Shown: one piece after another, positions 1 to 7,172 of the stretch | How positions within the stretch are numbered: position 1 is the stretch's first letter | Layout of the letters: every line of letters starts with the position of its first letter | From: Prevotella sp. | Lineage (GTDB): Bacteria > Bacteroidota > Bacteroidia > Bacteroidales > Bacteroidaceae | Length of the DNA stretch: 25,111 nt | Direction of reading: 5' to 3' | Assembly: GCA_022511055.1 (NCBI GenBank) | Contig: JAFLSH010000006.1 | Coordinates: forward strand, 1 to 25,111 | Notes under the pieces: generated by a model | What the model was told of the DNA's origin: nothing | Databases searched by the model: none | The model's input: the letters and a program-made list of their open reading frames with translations, nothing else | Program-made: the position numbers and the translations under genes

Positions 1-144
1 ATCCTAAAGTGTAGAAAATAACATGAATTTAGTTAAAATCATGTATAGTCAGGTGTGTCCGCCATCCCACTATACATTCCACAACTTTTTACGTTTCAGT
101 CAGTTATGTGGATTTATGTATAGTTGGGCTGTTTTTCAAAAAAA
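1..144 (+). repeat. Left arm of a ~144-bp inverted repeat flanking the PUL
   Basis: This arm matches the reverse complement of 24848-24991 with no gap. Identical boxes, in order: 1-27 (27/27), 35-50, 67-77 (CCACTATACAT), 112-126 (ATTTATGTATAGTTG) and 132-144 (TTTTTCAAAAAAA). The bases between boxes differ strongly, yet the spacing is kept to the base. Three copies of TGTATAGT (the middle one inverted) lie in each arm. It could be the end of a mobile element, a recombination site, or a genome-wide intergenic repeat with protein-binding sites. No recombinase is seen in the window. The arm starts exactly at base 1, so it may continue to the left. Confidence 0.85.
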
Positions 145-313
145 TGCGGCAAGGAAAAACAAGGGCAACAACATACGAGATGGCACATCTGCGGAAAACT
201 CAGGGCTTTTTTTGCCGAAACTCACGGCGCATAGAGCCAGTCTGCAAATGCACTTGCCGGCTGACTCTATACTGTGAAAAAATGGCGTTTAAAAAGCAAA
301 AAACGCACAGTCT
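145..313. other. Non-coding stretch, no confident feature
   Basis: This lies between the inverted-repeat arm and the operator-like palindrome. Short open frames cross it but have no secretion signal, no family resemblance and AT-rich, non-coding-like composition. Only weak hairpins are visible, for example GCAA/TTGC near 244-257 inside AGCC/GGCT. I see nothing else that can be supported. Confidence 0.5.
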
Positions 314-327
314 CGTAAACGTTTACG
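314..327. promoter_or_regulatory. Perfect 14-bp palindrome, LacI-family-type operator
   Basis: CGTAAACGTTTACG is a perfect palindrome with the central AAACGTTT core typical of LacI/GalR-family operators (PurR-type and cre-type sites share it). It lies about 50 bases upstream of the candidate promoter of the 503-4126 gene, a position compatible with activation or with looping repression. The palindrome is seen directly; the binding family is inferred from the motif. No LacI-family regulator is encoded in the window. Confidence 0.5.
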
Positions 328-378
328 CCGTAAATAGTTAAAAATACACTTATTCGGCAAAAAATATGGTGAAAAATG

Positions 379-408
379 CTTGAGTTTAGAAATTTTTGTT
401 TATTTTTG
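379..408 (+). promoter_or_regulatory. Candidate Bacteroidota sigma-ABfr promoter
   Basis: A -33-like CTTG (379-382) is followed after 18 bases by TATTTTTG (401-408), which fits the Bacteroidota -7 consensus TAnnTTTG. A transcript starting near 415 would have a leader of about 88 nt before the ATG at 503, beginning with a short GCGC/GCGC hairpin (422-434). This is the only convincing promoter of this class seen in the window. Confidence 0.55.
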
Positions 409-502
409 CAAACTGTTAGACGCGCCATGTGCGCAAAAACCAATTACTGACTTCTATTTTAAACATAATTTATACTAACTTTTTCTAAAACATTAAACGC
501 TT

Positions 503-3500
503 ATGAAAATGACAAAACTACTGGTTTTGGGCGCTCTGGCACTCTTGTCGAGTTACAGCGCGTTTGCTGCCGACCTCGTTCCGCGCGAGGCACCCGCAGC
601 TCCCGAAGTGGCCGCTTATGATGAGGCGGCGCTGGCAGGCATCAGCAAAACACCGGCAGACTATGTGGCTGGCAATGCTTACCTGCTTTACAACATTGGC
701 GCACAGAAGTATTTCTTAGCCGGTAACGACTATGATACTCGTGCCAGTTTAGGACCTTGCACCTATAATGGTGTTGAAAATGAGGCTGTTGTAGTCTATT
801 TCGCTGCTACAGATGCTGCCAAGGAAAAGGGCGAAGATGTGGTTGAACTGAAGAACTACGTTCCGAAGTTTTCTAACTTCCTCAGTGCTTTCGCCGGCGG
901 CGTGGATGATTTCTGGACTGACAACGACACCCGTGCCGACCGCTTCTGGAAGGTGACCGTCGCTGCCGACAAGAGCATCCGCATCTCTAACGCAGTGAAT
1001 GAAACCTCTAAATTCGTAGGCTGGAACGGCTTGGAGACAGATTATAAACTCTACCTGTTGGCCGAAGGTGCTGAGAACACTGAGGGAGGGGTAGCAGCCA
1101 TTGACTGGCAGCTCTATGCCGTACCCGACTGGACCAGCTATTTAGGAGAAAAGGCTATTTACGATATGGCAGAAAAATTGAGAAAGGCTATTGAAGATGC
1201 TTTGGCTGTGAAGGCTGACGTGGATGCTCAGATTGCTGTTTACAACAATCAGGGCAGCACGATGGCTGAACTGGCTGCTGCTATCGAGGCTGCCAACAAG
1301 GCTGCCGACGAGGCACGCGAGTCTGGCCTGGGCGATGCCGTCAAGGATGCTTCTGGTAAGAATCCTGTCGATTTGACTGCCTACGTGCTGGTAAACCCGA
1401 ACTTCGATGGCGACGACCTGAAGACGGGCTGGAGCGGTACGGAGTTCGGTAGCTACAACCCGAAGGAGAATGCCGAGCATTTCTCAAAGACTTACGATAC
1501 CTATCAGGAAATCAGCGGTCTGCCCGCCGGCATCTATGCTTTGCAGGTGAACGCCTTCTATCGCGCGGGTGGTGCAAGTGCTGCCTACACGAACTACAAG
1601 GAGAAGAACGCCAACATGAACAACGCCAAGGTGTATGCTGAGACCGATGACGAGACCTTCGTTTCTTCTATCGTGTCGCCGTTTACTGCTGAAATGACTT
1701 CTAAGATTGGTGTGGGTGACGAGTCAAGTGTTTCGGACAATGGTGTCACCTATTATATTCCTAATAATATGGAGGCTGCCGATGCTTACTTCAACGCCGG
1801 CTATTACAACAACACCGTATTCTTCTCTACTGAGAGCGGTAACATCAAGGTTGGTGTGAAGAAGGAAACCACGCTTACCGATGACTGGTCAATCTTCGAC
1901 AACTTCCGTCTGATTTACTATGGTAACGACGACGACTCTTATCAGGCTTGGGTTGAGTCTATCCTGGAGAGCGCTCCCAACTTCGACAATCTGGATGATG
2001 ATGACATCCTCTACACCGAGGAACTGCTCGACGACTATCAGGATGCCTTCGACGAGATGTCTGATGCTACCACGAAAGACGACATCGTAGCTGCTGAGGC
2101 TAAGCTGCTGGAGGCTGCCAATGCACTCTCTGCCAACATTGAGGCTTGGAAGAACTTGCAGGCTGCCTACAAGCAGGCTCAGAACGTAGCTGCCGACCCG
2201 ACACTGAATCCTGTTCAGGACGATGTGATGAATCTCGCTGACGAGGTGATGAACGTTGAGGATATTCTGGATGACCACTCTCTGTCTACTGAGGAGATTC
2301 TGGAAGAGATTGCACTGCTGAACTCACTGAGAGAGCTGGCTCTGGCCAACGGTATGAACACAGAGGAGTCAGCCGATGTGACTGACAAGTTCCTCACCAA
2401 CGCTGACTTCTCGAATGGCTCTACAGGCTGGAAGGGTAACTGGACTGCTATCAGCGCAGGTTGCGCCGAGGCTTACGAGCTGAATCCGTTTGACATGTAT
2501 CAGGAGGTTGCCAATGCTCCTGTCGGTGTCTACGAAATCCAGCTGCAGGCATTCTATCGCCCGGGCTTCTTCAGCGACGAGAACTACATTGCTTATCTGA
2601 ACGCTGTTCAGAACGGCGAGAAGCTGTCTACCTCTGCTCAGGTCTACATGAACAACAACGCTACCGACCTGAACAGTGTCTACGACTTCGCTTATCCGAC
2701 AGGTGAGGTGTTTGACCTCAGCGAAGACCACCTTGTTGGTCCTGCACCTTGGGAGACTACCGACCCATTCGGCAATGCAGTTTGGTTTGCCAATGGTATG
2801 TCTACCGCCAGCGATGCCTTCAACAACGGCGACTATCAGAAGTCTGCATACGGCCTTGTGGCTAAGAAGGGCGACCCGCTCCGCGTTGGTATCAAGGGCT
2901 CGCTGGGCTCTGGCTCATGGGCTATCTGGGATAACTTCCGTCTGATTTACCACGGCATGAAGGCCGACATCATCCGCGAGGTGCTGACTGCTACCGTTAA
3001 GGAGTACGAGGCTAAGCAGAACGAGAAGATGCCTGCCAGCGTGAAGGAAAGTCTGACCAGCGCTTTGGCTGCCGCCAAGGAAGCTATGGCAGGCGAGGAT
3101 GGCGCTGCAATGTTCGAGTGCCTGAACGACCTCTACAACGTCAATGAGGCTATCATCGAGTCTAAGGAAGGCTATGAGAAGCTGGCTACCGCTGTCAGCG
3201 GTCTGGAAGAGGCCATCCTGAATGCCCCCGATGCTCCCGATGCAGCTAAGGCTTCTGCTACCGCACTGGTCAATGAGGTAACTCAGGGCATCGACAATGG
3301 TGCATATGCTAACGACGAGATTGCTGACGTCATCTTCAAGATTGGCGCTGCCAAGACTGCTCTGCTGTTGCCGGCTGATGTCGACCAGGCTTCACAGGCT
3401 AACCCTGTTGAGGTGACATCTGTCATTGCCAACGCAAGCTATGACAACAACAACAATACGGGTTGGAGCGGCACAACGCCTGCCTTCGGCTACACCGCCG

Positions 3501-4126
3501 CTGAGGTTTACAATGCGAACTTCAACATCTATCAGGACATCGTGGGTCTGCCCGCTGGTACATACGCACTGGAGGTGAACAGCTTCTTCCGCTATAGCTG
3601 GGCTGGTACTGACTATACCACGCTCGACGTCGAGGAGAACAACCATGCCATCCTCTACGCTGCTATTGGCGACGACGAGGCTACCGTGCCTGTGAAGCGC
3701 CTGGGCTCTGAGGCTACAGTGGTTGCTGCCGACGAGGAAGCTCCCGCTGGCTACACATGGGCTGACGAGACCGCACGCATTGCCGTGAGCAACAACATGG
3801 AGTCAGCAGAGAACGACTTCAACGAGGGCAAGTACATCAACACGCTCATCGTGAACGTTCCGGCTAACAGCACACTTCGCATCGGTATGAAGAAGGAAGC
3901 TACCAACGTTGACGGCAGCTGGACCATCTTCGACAACTGGCGCCTGACCTACTACGGTTACGATCCTAACGGTGTGCAGAATGTTCAGAGCCAGGCTACT
4001 GCCGGCAAGACTGAGTACTACAACCTGAACGGTGCCCGCATCAACAAGCTGCAGAAGGGTATTGTCATCGTGAAGGAAGTACAGGCTGACGGCTCTGTCA
4101 AGGTTAGAAAGATTAACGTCAAGTAA
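503..4126 (+). CDS. Large secreted protein with three repeated carbohydrate-binding-like domains
   Basis: The 1207-residue product starts with a cleavable signal peptide (MKMTKLLVLGALALLSSYSA, cut near residue 22). Residues ~55-210 look like a beta-trefoil-type module (AYLLYNIGAQKYFLAGN). A jelly-roll-like domain then occurs three times, at ~295-475, ~630-818 and ~973-1153. Each copy has an N-terminal asparagine/phenylalanine strand, GW(S/K)G, a YQ(E/D)I-GLPAG-YAL core, an NNMESA-type helix and a closing FDN(F/W)RL-YYG motif. Charged helical linkers separate them (~480-625, ~820-965). The C-terminus (~1158-1207, YYNLNGARINKLQKGIVIV) is the short terminal module seen on many Prevotella secreted proteins and may serve surface sorting. 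No catalytic motif was recognised, so a substrate-binding or adhesive role is inferred. It has its own promoter and terminator-like hairpin, separate from the SusCD operon. The alternative start at 509 changes little. Confidence 0.85.
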   Translation: MKMTKLLVLGALALLSSYSAFAADLVPREAPAAPEVAAYDEAALAGISKTPADYVAGNAYLLYNIGAQKYFLAGNDYDTRASLGPCTYNGVENEAVVVYFAATDAAKEKGEDVVELKNYVPKFSNFLSAFAGGVDDFWTDNDTRADRFWKVTVAADKSIRISNAVNETSKFVGWNGLETDYKLYLLAEGAENTEGGVAAIDWQLYAVPDWTSYLGEKAIYDMAEKLRKAIEDALAVKADVDAQIAVYNNQGSTMAELAAAIEAANKAADEARESGLGDAVKDASGKNPVDLTAYVLVNPNFDGDDLKTGWSGTEFGSYNPKENAEHFSKTYDTYQEISGLPAGIYALQVNAFYRAGGASAAYTNYKEKNANMNNAKVYAETDDETFVSSIVSPFTAEMTSKIGVGDESSVSDNGVTYYIPNNMEAADAYFNAGYYNNTVFFSTESGNIKVGVKKETTLTDDWSIFDNFRLIYYGNDDDSYQAWVESILESAPNFDNLDDDDILYTEELLDDYQDAFDEMSDATTKDDIVAAEAKLLEAANALSANIEAWKNLQAAYKQAQNVAADPTLNPVQDDVMNLADEVMNVEDILDDHSLSTEEILEEIALLNSLRELALANGMNTEESADVTDKFLTNADFSNGSTGWKGNWTAISAGCAEAYELNPFDMYQEVANAPVGVYEIQLQAFYRPGFFSDENYIAYLNAVQNGEKLSTSAQVYMNNNATDLNSVYDFAYPTGEVFDLSEDHLVGPAPWETTDPFGNAVWFANGMSTASDAFNNGDYQKSAYGLVAKKGDPLRVGIKGSLGSGSWAIWDNFRLIYHGMKADIIREVLTATVKEYEAKQNEKMPASVKESLTSALAAAKEAMAGEDGAAMFECLNDLYNVNEAIIESKEGYEKLATAVSGLEEAILNAPDAPDAAKASATALVNEVTQGIDNGAYANDEIADVIFKIGAAKTALLLPADVDQASQANPVEVTSVIANASYDNNNNTGWSGTTPAFGYTAAEVYNANFNIYQDIVGLPAGTYALEVNSFFRYSWAGTDYTTLDVEENNHAILYAAIGDDEATVPVKRLGSEATVVAADEEAPAGYTWADETARIAVSNNMESAENDFNEGKYINTLIVNVPANSTLRIGMKKEATNVDGSWTIFDNWRLTYYGYDPNGVQNVQSQATAGKTEYYNLNGARINKLQKGIVIVKEVQADGSVKVRKINVK

Positions 4127-4163
4127 GAATGTACAGACAGACTGAAAGATAACAAACTCAGAA

Positions 4164-4205
4164 GAGGAATCGGAGAGGGGCGGAAAAGCCCTTCCCCGGT
4201 TCCTT
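4164..4205. terminator. Terminator-like hairpin after the secreted-protein gene
   Basis: Arms 4166-4181 and 4188-4203 pair over 16 positions with one mismatch and two G-U pairs, around a GGAAAA loop; the stem extends one or two pairs outward. It sits 40 bases after the stop codon. The following run (TTCATTAATATAATAAGG) is AT-rich but not a true T tract, so termination may be partial. Confidence 0.55.
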
Positions 4206-4494
4206 CATTAATATAATAAGGTGAAAAAAGTGCAGATTTCACGGACAGAAAGTCTTGAGGCAAGGGAGCGGAGACGGCACGAAGCCTTCCAGACCGCCAG
4301 CTGACAGAACAGAGAATTGCGGCAGATTGCTACCATGGTTTGCGAAGCATGATATCAATCTGAGGTAAGAGGGAAAAAGAGCCAACAACTCCACCCTCCC
4401 TGCTGAAGACCAAAAAGGAAAGAAGCACTGAGAACGACATAAGAGAAATAAACAGTAAAAAATAATAAATAACTAATTAACTTAAAAAAACTTT
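4206..4494 (+). other. Long purine-rich gap / leader before the SusCD operon
   Basis: There are 289 bases between the hairpin and the first FAS1 gene, with no credible gene. I found no TAnnTTTG box, so the operon promoter is not located. A 7-bp perfect inverted repeat (CAGATTG 4323-4329, CAATCTG 4356-4362) could fold in the leader or bind a regulator. The last 60 bases are very A-rich, as expected for Bacteroidota ribosome-binding regions lacking a Shine-Dalgarno sequence. Confidence 0.45.
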
Positions 4495-7170
4495 ATGGAA
4501 CGAAGACTAATCGTAAGTCAGAGGCGTAAGTTGGCGGTAGCCGCCCTTGCACTGCTTATGGGAGCCTGGTCCATGCAGTCGTGCGAAAAGACCGACTTGC
4601 TGGAAGGACAGCCGTCGTGGCTGGGCAACTCCATCTATGAGCGGTTGCAGGAAGAGGGCAACTACACCTACACCCTGCGCCTCATTGACGACCTGGGTCA
4701 GAAGGAAGTTCTGAGCCAGACGGGTTCAAAAACCCTGTTCGTAGCCGACGACAATGCCTATGCCGAATGGTTTAAGGGCAACTCGTGGGGCGTGAGCAGC
4801 TATGAGCAGCTGTCGCTGGCTCAGAAAAGTTTGTTACTCAATTCGTCGATGGTCAACAATGCCTATCTGCTGGAGCTGCTCTCCAACATCAGTGCGGCCA
4901 ACGACCAGACCACCCCGGAGCCGGGTGAGTGTATGCGCCGTGCCACGGCAGCATCTATCTACGACTCCGTGCCACGCATCCTGCCCGCAGAGATGCCGGC
5001 CACGGTCTACTGGGATGACTATCGCGACAAGCAGAACGGCATACTGCTGTTCAAGGATGCCACCACGCAGCCGATGATTCACTTCCTGCCTGCCTACATG
5101 AAGCAGCACACCATCACGGCCAACGACCTGTCGGTGCTGACCAATGGCGTGTCGAACTCAGTGAACGATGCCTGGGTGAACGGCAAGAAAGTCATTGAGC
5201 GCGACATCACTTGTAAGAACGGATATATCCACAAGGTTGACGGTGTCATTGAGCAAAACCTCAACATGGCCGAGATTATCCGCCAAAACCCGGAGATGAG
5301 CCTGTGGTCGAAGCTGATTGACCGCTTCTCAGCTCCCTACTACAGCCGCCAGCTTACTGAGGAGTACAACATGCTGGTAGAGAACGGCATCATCCACGGT
5401 ACGCCCGTCGACTCGGCCTACGTACTCCGCTACTTCGCCGAGACGGGTACGACGGACCGTGTGGCCTCAGGCAGAACGAATGTCTCGGCCGACCCGAGCG
5501 GCAAGGCCGTGGAGGCTGAGCTGGCTTTCGACCCGGGATGGAATCAGTATATGTATAACACCACCGTTGCCGGCCGCGACTATCACAACGACTGCGGTGC
5601 CATGATTGTTCCCACGAATGAGGCGCTTGCCGAATGGTGGAATCGCGACGGCCGCGTGCTGCAAGACGAGTACGGCTCATGGGATAACGTGGACCAGAAG
5701 ACCCTGTCGAAGCTGCTGAACGTCAACATGATTAGCACCTTCTCGGAGTCCGTGCCTTCGAAGTTCGAGTCGGTGGTCAACGATGCCAAGGTGCAGTTGG
5801 GCATCAAGCCCGAGGATGTGGTGAAGTGCTACATGGGCTGCAACGGCGTGGTCTACATGGTGAATCGCGTGTTCTCGCCGTCGGCTTACGCCAGCGTGTC
5901 GTTCCCCGCACTGATTCACGCATCTATCATGAACGTCTTCTACTGGGCTATCGAAAAGTTGGAGTTTGAGCCCTACCTGAATTCTATGGACTCTTACTAT
6001 AGCTTCTTCATTCCCACGAATGATGCGCTGCTGCGCTATATCGACCCCTGCACATACGGTGAGAACCAGAAGCAGATGCTGGAGTTCTACTTCGACTACG
6101 AGACACAGAACGTGAAGGCTCGCCGCTATAACGTCTCCATCGAGGAGAACGGCGAGGTGACCGTGATTGACGTGGCTCAGGAGAACGTGCCTGACAATAT
6201 CATCGAGAATCGCATGAACGACATTCTCAACCAGATGATTATCGTTGGCAACGTCGAGGATGGACACCACTACTACAAGAGCAAGGGCGGCTCGCCGGTC
6301 TATGTCAGCAATCCTGGCGTGGAGGGCGTGATGACCGTCAGCGGCGGCTGGCAGCTGGAGAAGAGCCAGCCCATCACCGTCGGCACTATCTACGACCTGT
6401 CGCAGACGGGTAACGGTAAGTCGTATGTCACCGACTCGTCGCTGCCGATGAGTACCAGTAAGTCGGTCTACACCACCCTGCAGGAGTCGCCGGAATTCTC
6501 GGAATTCTTCGACCTGCTGAACGGCGGCGACCCCGACTCTACGGCCTACAGCCTGCTGACCGCACAGCTCGGCTCGAGCAGCTCGGCAAAGAGCTGTGTC
6601 GACCAGAACATCAAGGTGTTCGACACTTATAACTATACGGTCTACGTGCCGACAAACCAGGTCATCCGCAAGCTGATTGACGATGGCATCCTGCCGACAT
6701 GGGAGGACTTCGAGGAGCAGTATGAAATCTACAGCAATCCTGAAGACTACTCTGCCGCAGAGGTGGCCGCTGCAAAGGAAGCTGCCTATGTCATCAAGAA
6801 TCGCATCGTCAACTTCATGCGCTACCACATCCAGGATAACTCGGTGTTCGTCAGCGGCGAGCCTCAGAGCGAGGTGCAGTTTGAGACGGCCAAGCTGAAT
6901 CCTGAGAATGGTCGTTATTTCTCGCTCACGGTGACTGCCGACGATAATTCCATGAAGATTACCGACCAGCTGAAGCGCACGGTGAACGTGACCATGAATA
7001 ACGGACTTTACAACAAGGTCTGCCGTGAATACTGGTTCCAGGGAGCAGGCAACACCCGTACTATCTACACCAGCAACGATGCTGTCATACAGCAGGTAGA
7101 CGGCGCTCTGTTCTACGATGCAGACCAGCTGAAGCCATGGAAAGACGAACTCAAATTAAGGAGGAAATAA
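4495..7170 (+). CDS. FAS1 (fasciclin) lipoprotein with about four FAS1 domains, first gene of the SusCD operon
   Basis: The 891-residue product is a lipoprotein: a basic N-terminus, a hydrophobic stretch at 13-25 and a lipobox ending at Cys30 (MQSC). FAS1-like units appear at ~45-240 (TLFVADDNAYAEWF), ~270-465 (MIVPTNEALAEWW), ~475-655 (SFFIPTNDALLRYI) and ~665-885 (TVYVPTNQVIRKLI). Each has the FAS1 strand pattern of a short hydrophobic run followed by (P/A)-T/D-N-x-A. FAS1 domains mediate adhesion and protein or glycan contacts. In a PUL this product probably takes the place of a surface glycan-binding protein; that role is inferred. Its stop lies 2 bases before the SusC-1 start, so the two are almost certainly translationally coupled. 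Confidence 0.88.
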   Translation: MERRLIVSQRRKLAVAALALLMGAWSMQSCEKTDLLEGQPSWLGNSIYERLQEEGNYTYTLRLIDDLGQKEVLSQTGSKTLFVADDNAYAEWFKGNSWGVSSYEQLSLAQKSLLLNSSMVNNAYLLELLSNISAANDQTTPEPGECMRRATAASIYDSVPRILPAEMPATVYWDDYRDKQNGILLFKDATTQPMIHFLPAYMKQHTITANDLSVLTNGVSNSVNDAWVNGKKVIERDITCKNGYIHKVDGVIEQNLNMAEIIRQNPEMSLWSKLIDRFSAPYYSRQLTEEYNMLVENGIIHGTPVDSAYVLRYFAETGTTDRVASGRTNVSADPSGKAVEAELAFDPGWNQYMYNTTVAGRDYHNDCGAMIVPTNEALAEWWNRDGRVLQDEYGSWDNVDQKTLSKLLNVNMISTFSESVPSKFESVVNDAKVQLGIKPEDVVKCYMGCNGVVYMVNRVFSPSAYASVSFPALIHASIMNVFYWAIEKLEFEPYLNSMDSYYSFFIPTNDALLRYIDPCTYGENQKQMLEFYFDYETQNVKARRYNVSIEENGEVTVIDVAQENVPDNIIENRMNDILNQMIIVGNVEDGHHYYKSKGGSPVYVSNPGVEGVMTVSGGWQLEKSQPITVGTIYDLSQTGNGKSYVTDSSLPMSTSKSVYTTLQESPEFSEFFDLLNGGDPDSTAYSLLTAQLGSSSSAKSCVDQNIKVFDTYNYTVYVPTNQVIRKLIDDGILPTWEDFEEQYEIYSNPEDYSAAEVAAAKEAAYVIKNRIVNFMRYHIQDNSVFVSGEPQSEVQFETAKLNPENGRYFSLTVTADDNSMKITDQLKRTVNVTMNNGLYNKVCREYWFQGAGNTRTIYTSNDAVIQQVDGALFYDADQLKPWKDELKLRRK
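7157..7164 (+). promoter_or_regulatory. Strong Shine-Dalgarno that fixes the SusC-1 start
   Basis: TAAGGAGG lies 8 bases before the ATG at 7173 and inside the last codons of the FAS1 gene. Such a full anti-16S match is rare in Bacteroidota and no other gene in this window has one. It rules out the in-frame upstream ATG at 7137, whose extra 12 residues would spoil the signal peptide. Confidence 0.8.
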
Positions 7171-7172
7171 CT

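Noticed and set aside
1..144. A classic Bacteroides invertible promoter
   Set aside because: Those use short repeats around a few hundred bases. Here the arms are 25 kb apart and no promoter box lies between an arm and a start codon in a switchable position.
23..277. Short open frame over the left inverted-repeat arm
   Set aside because: The reading frame runs through the conserved boxes and spacers with no secretion signal or family likeness; the matching right arm does not keep the frame.
5677..6828. 383-codon open frame on the - strand
   Set aside because: It is antisense to the four-domain FAS1 gene, with the same shadow composition.
7137..7172. Upstream ATG at 7137 as the SusC-1 start
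   Set aside because: It would put a charged 12-residue extension before a good signal peptide and ignore the strong Shine-Dalgarno in front of 7173.
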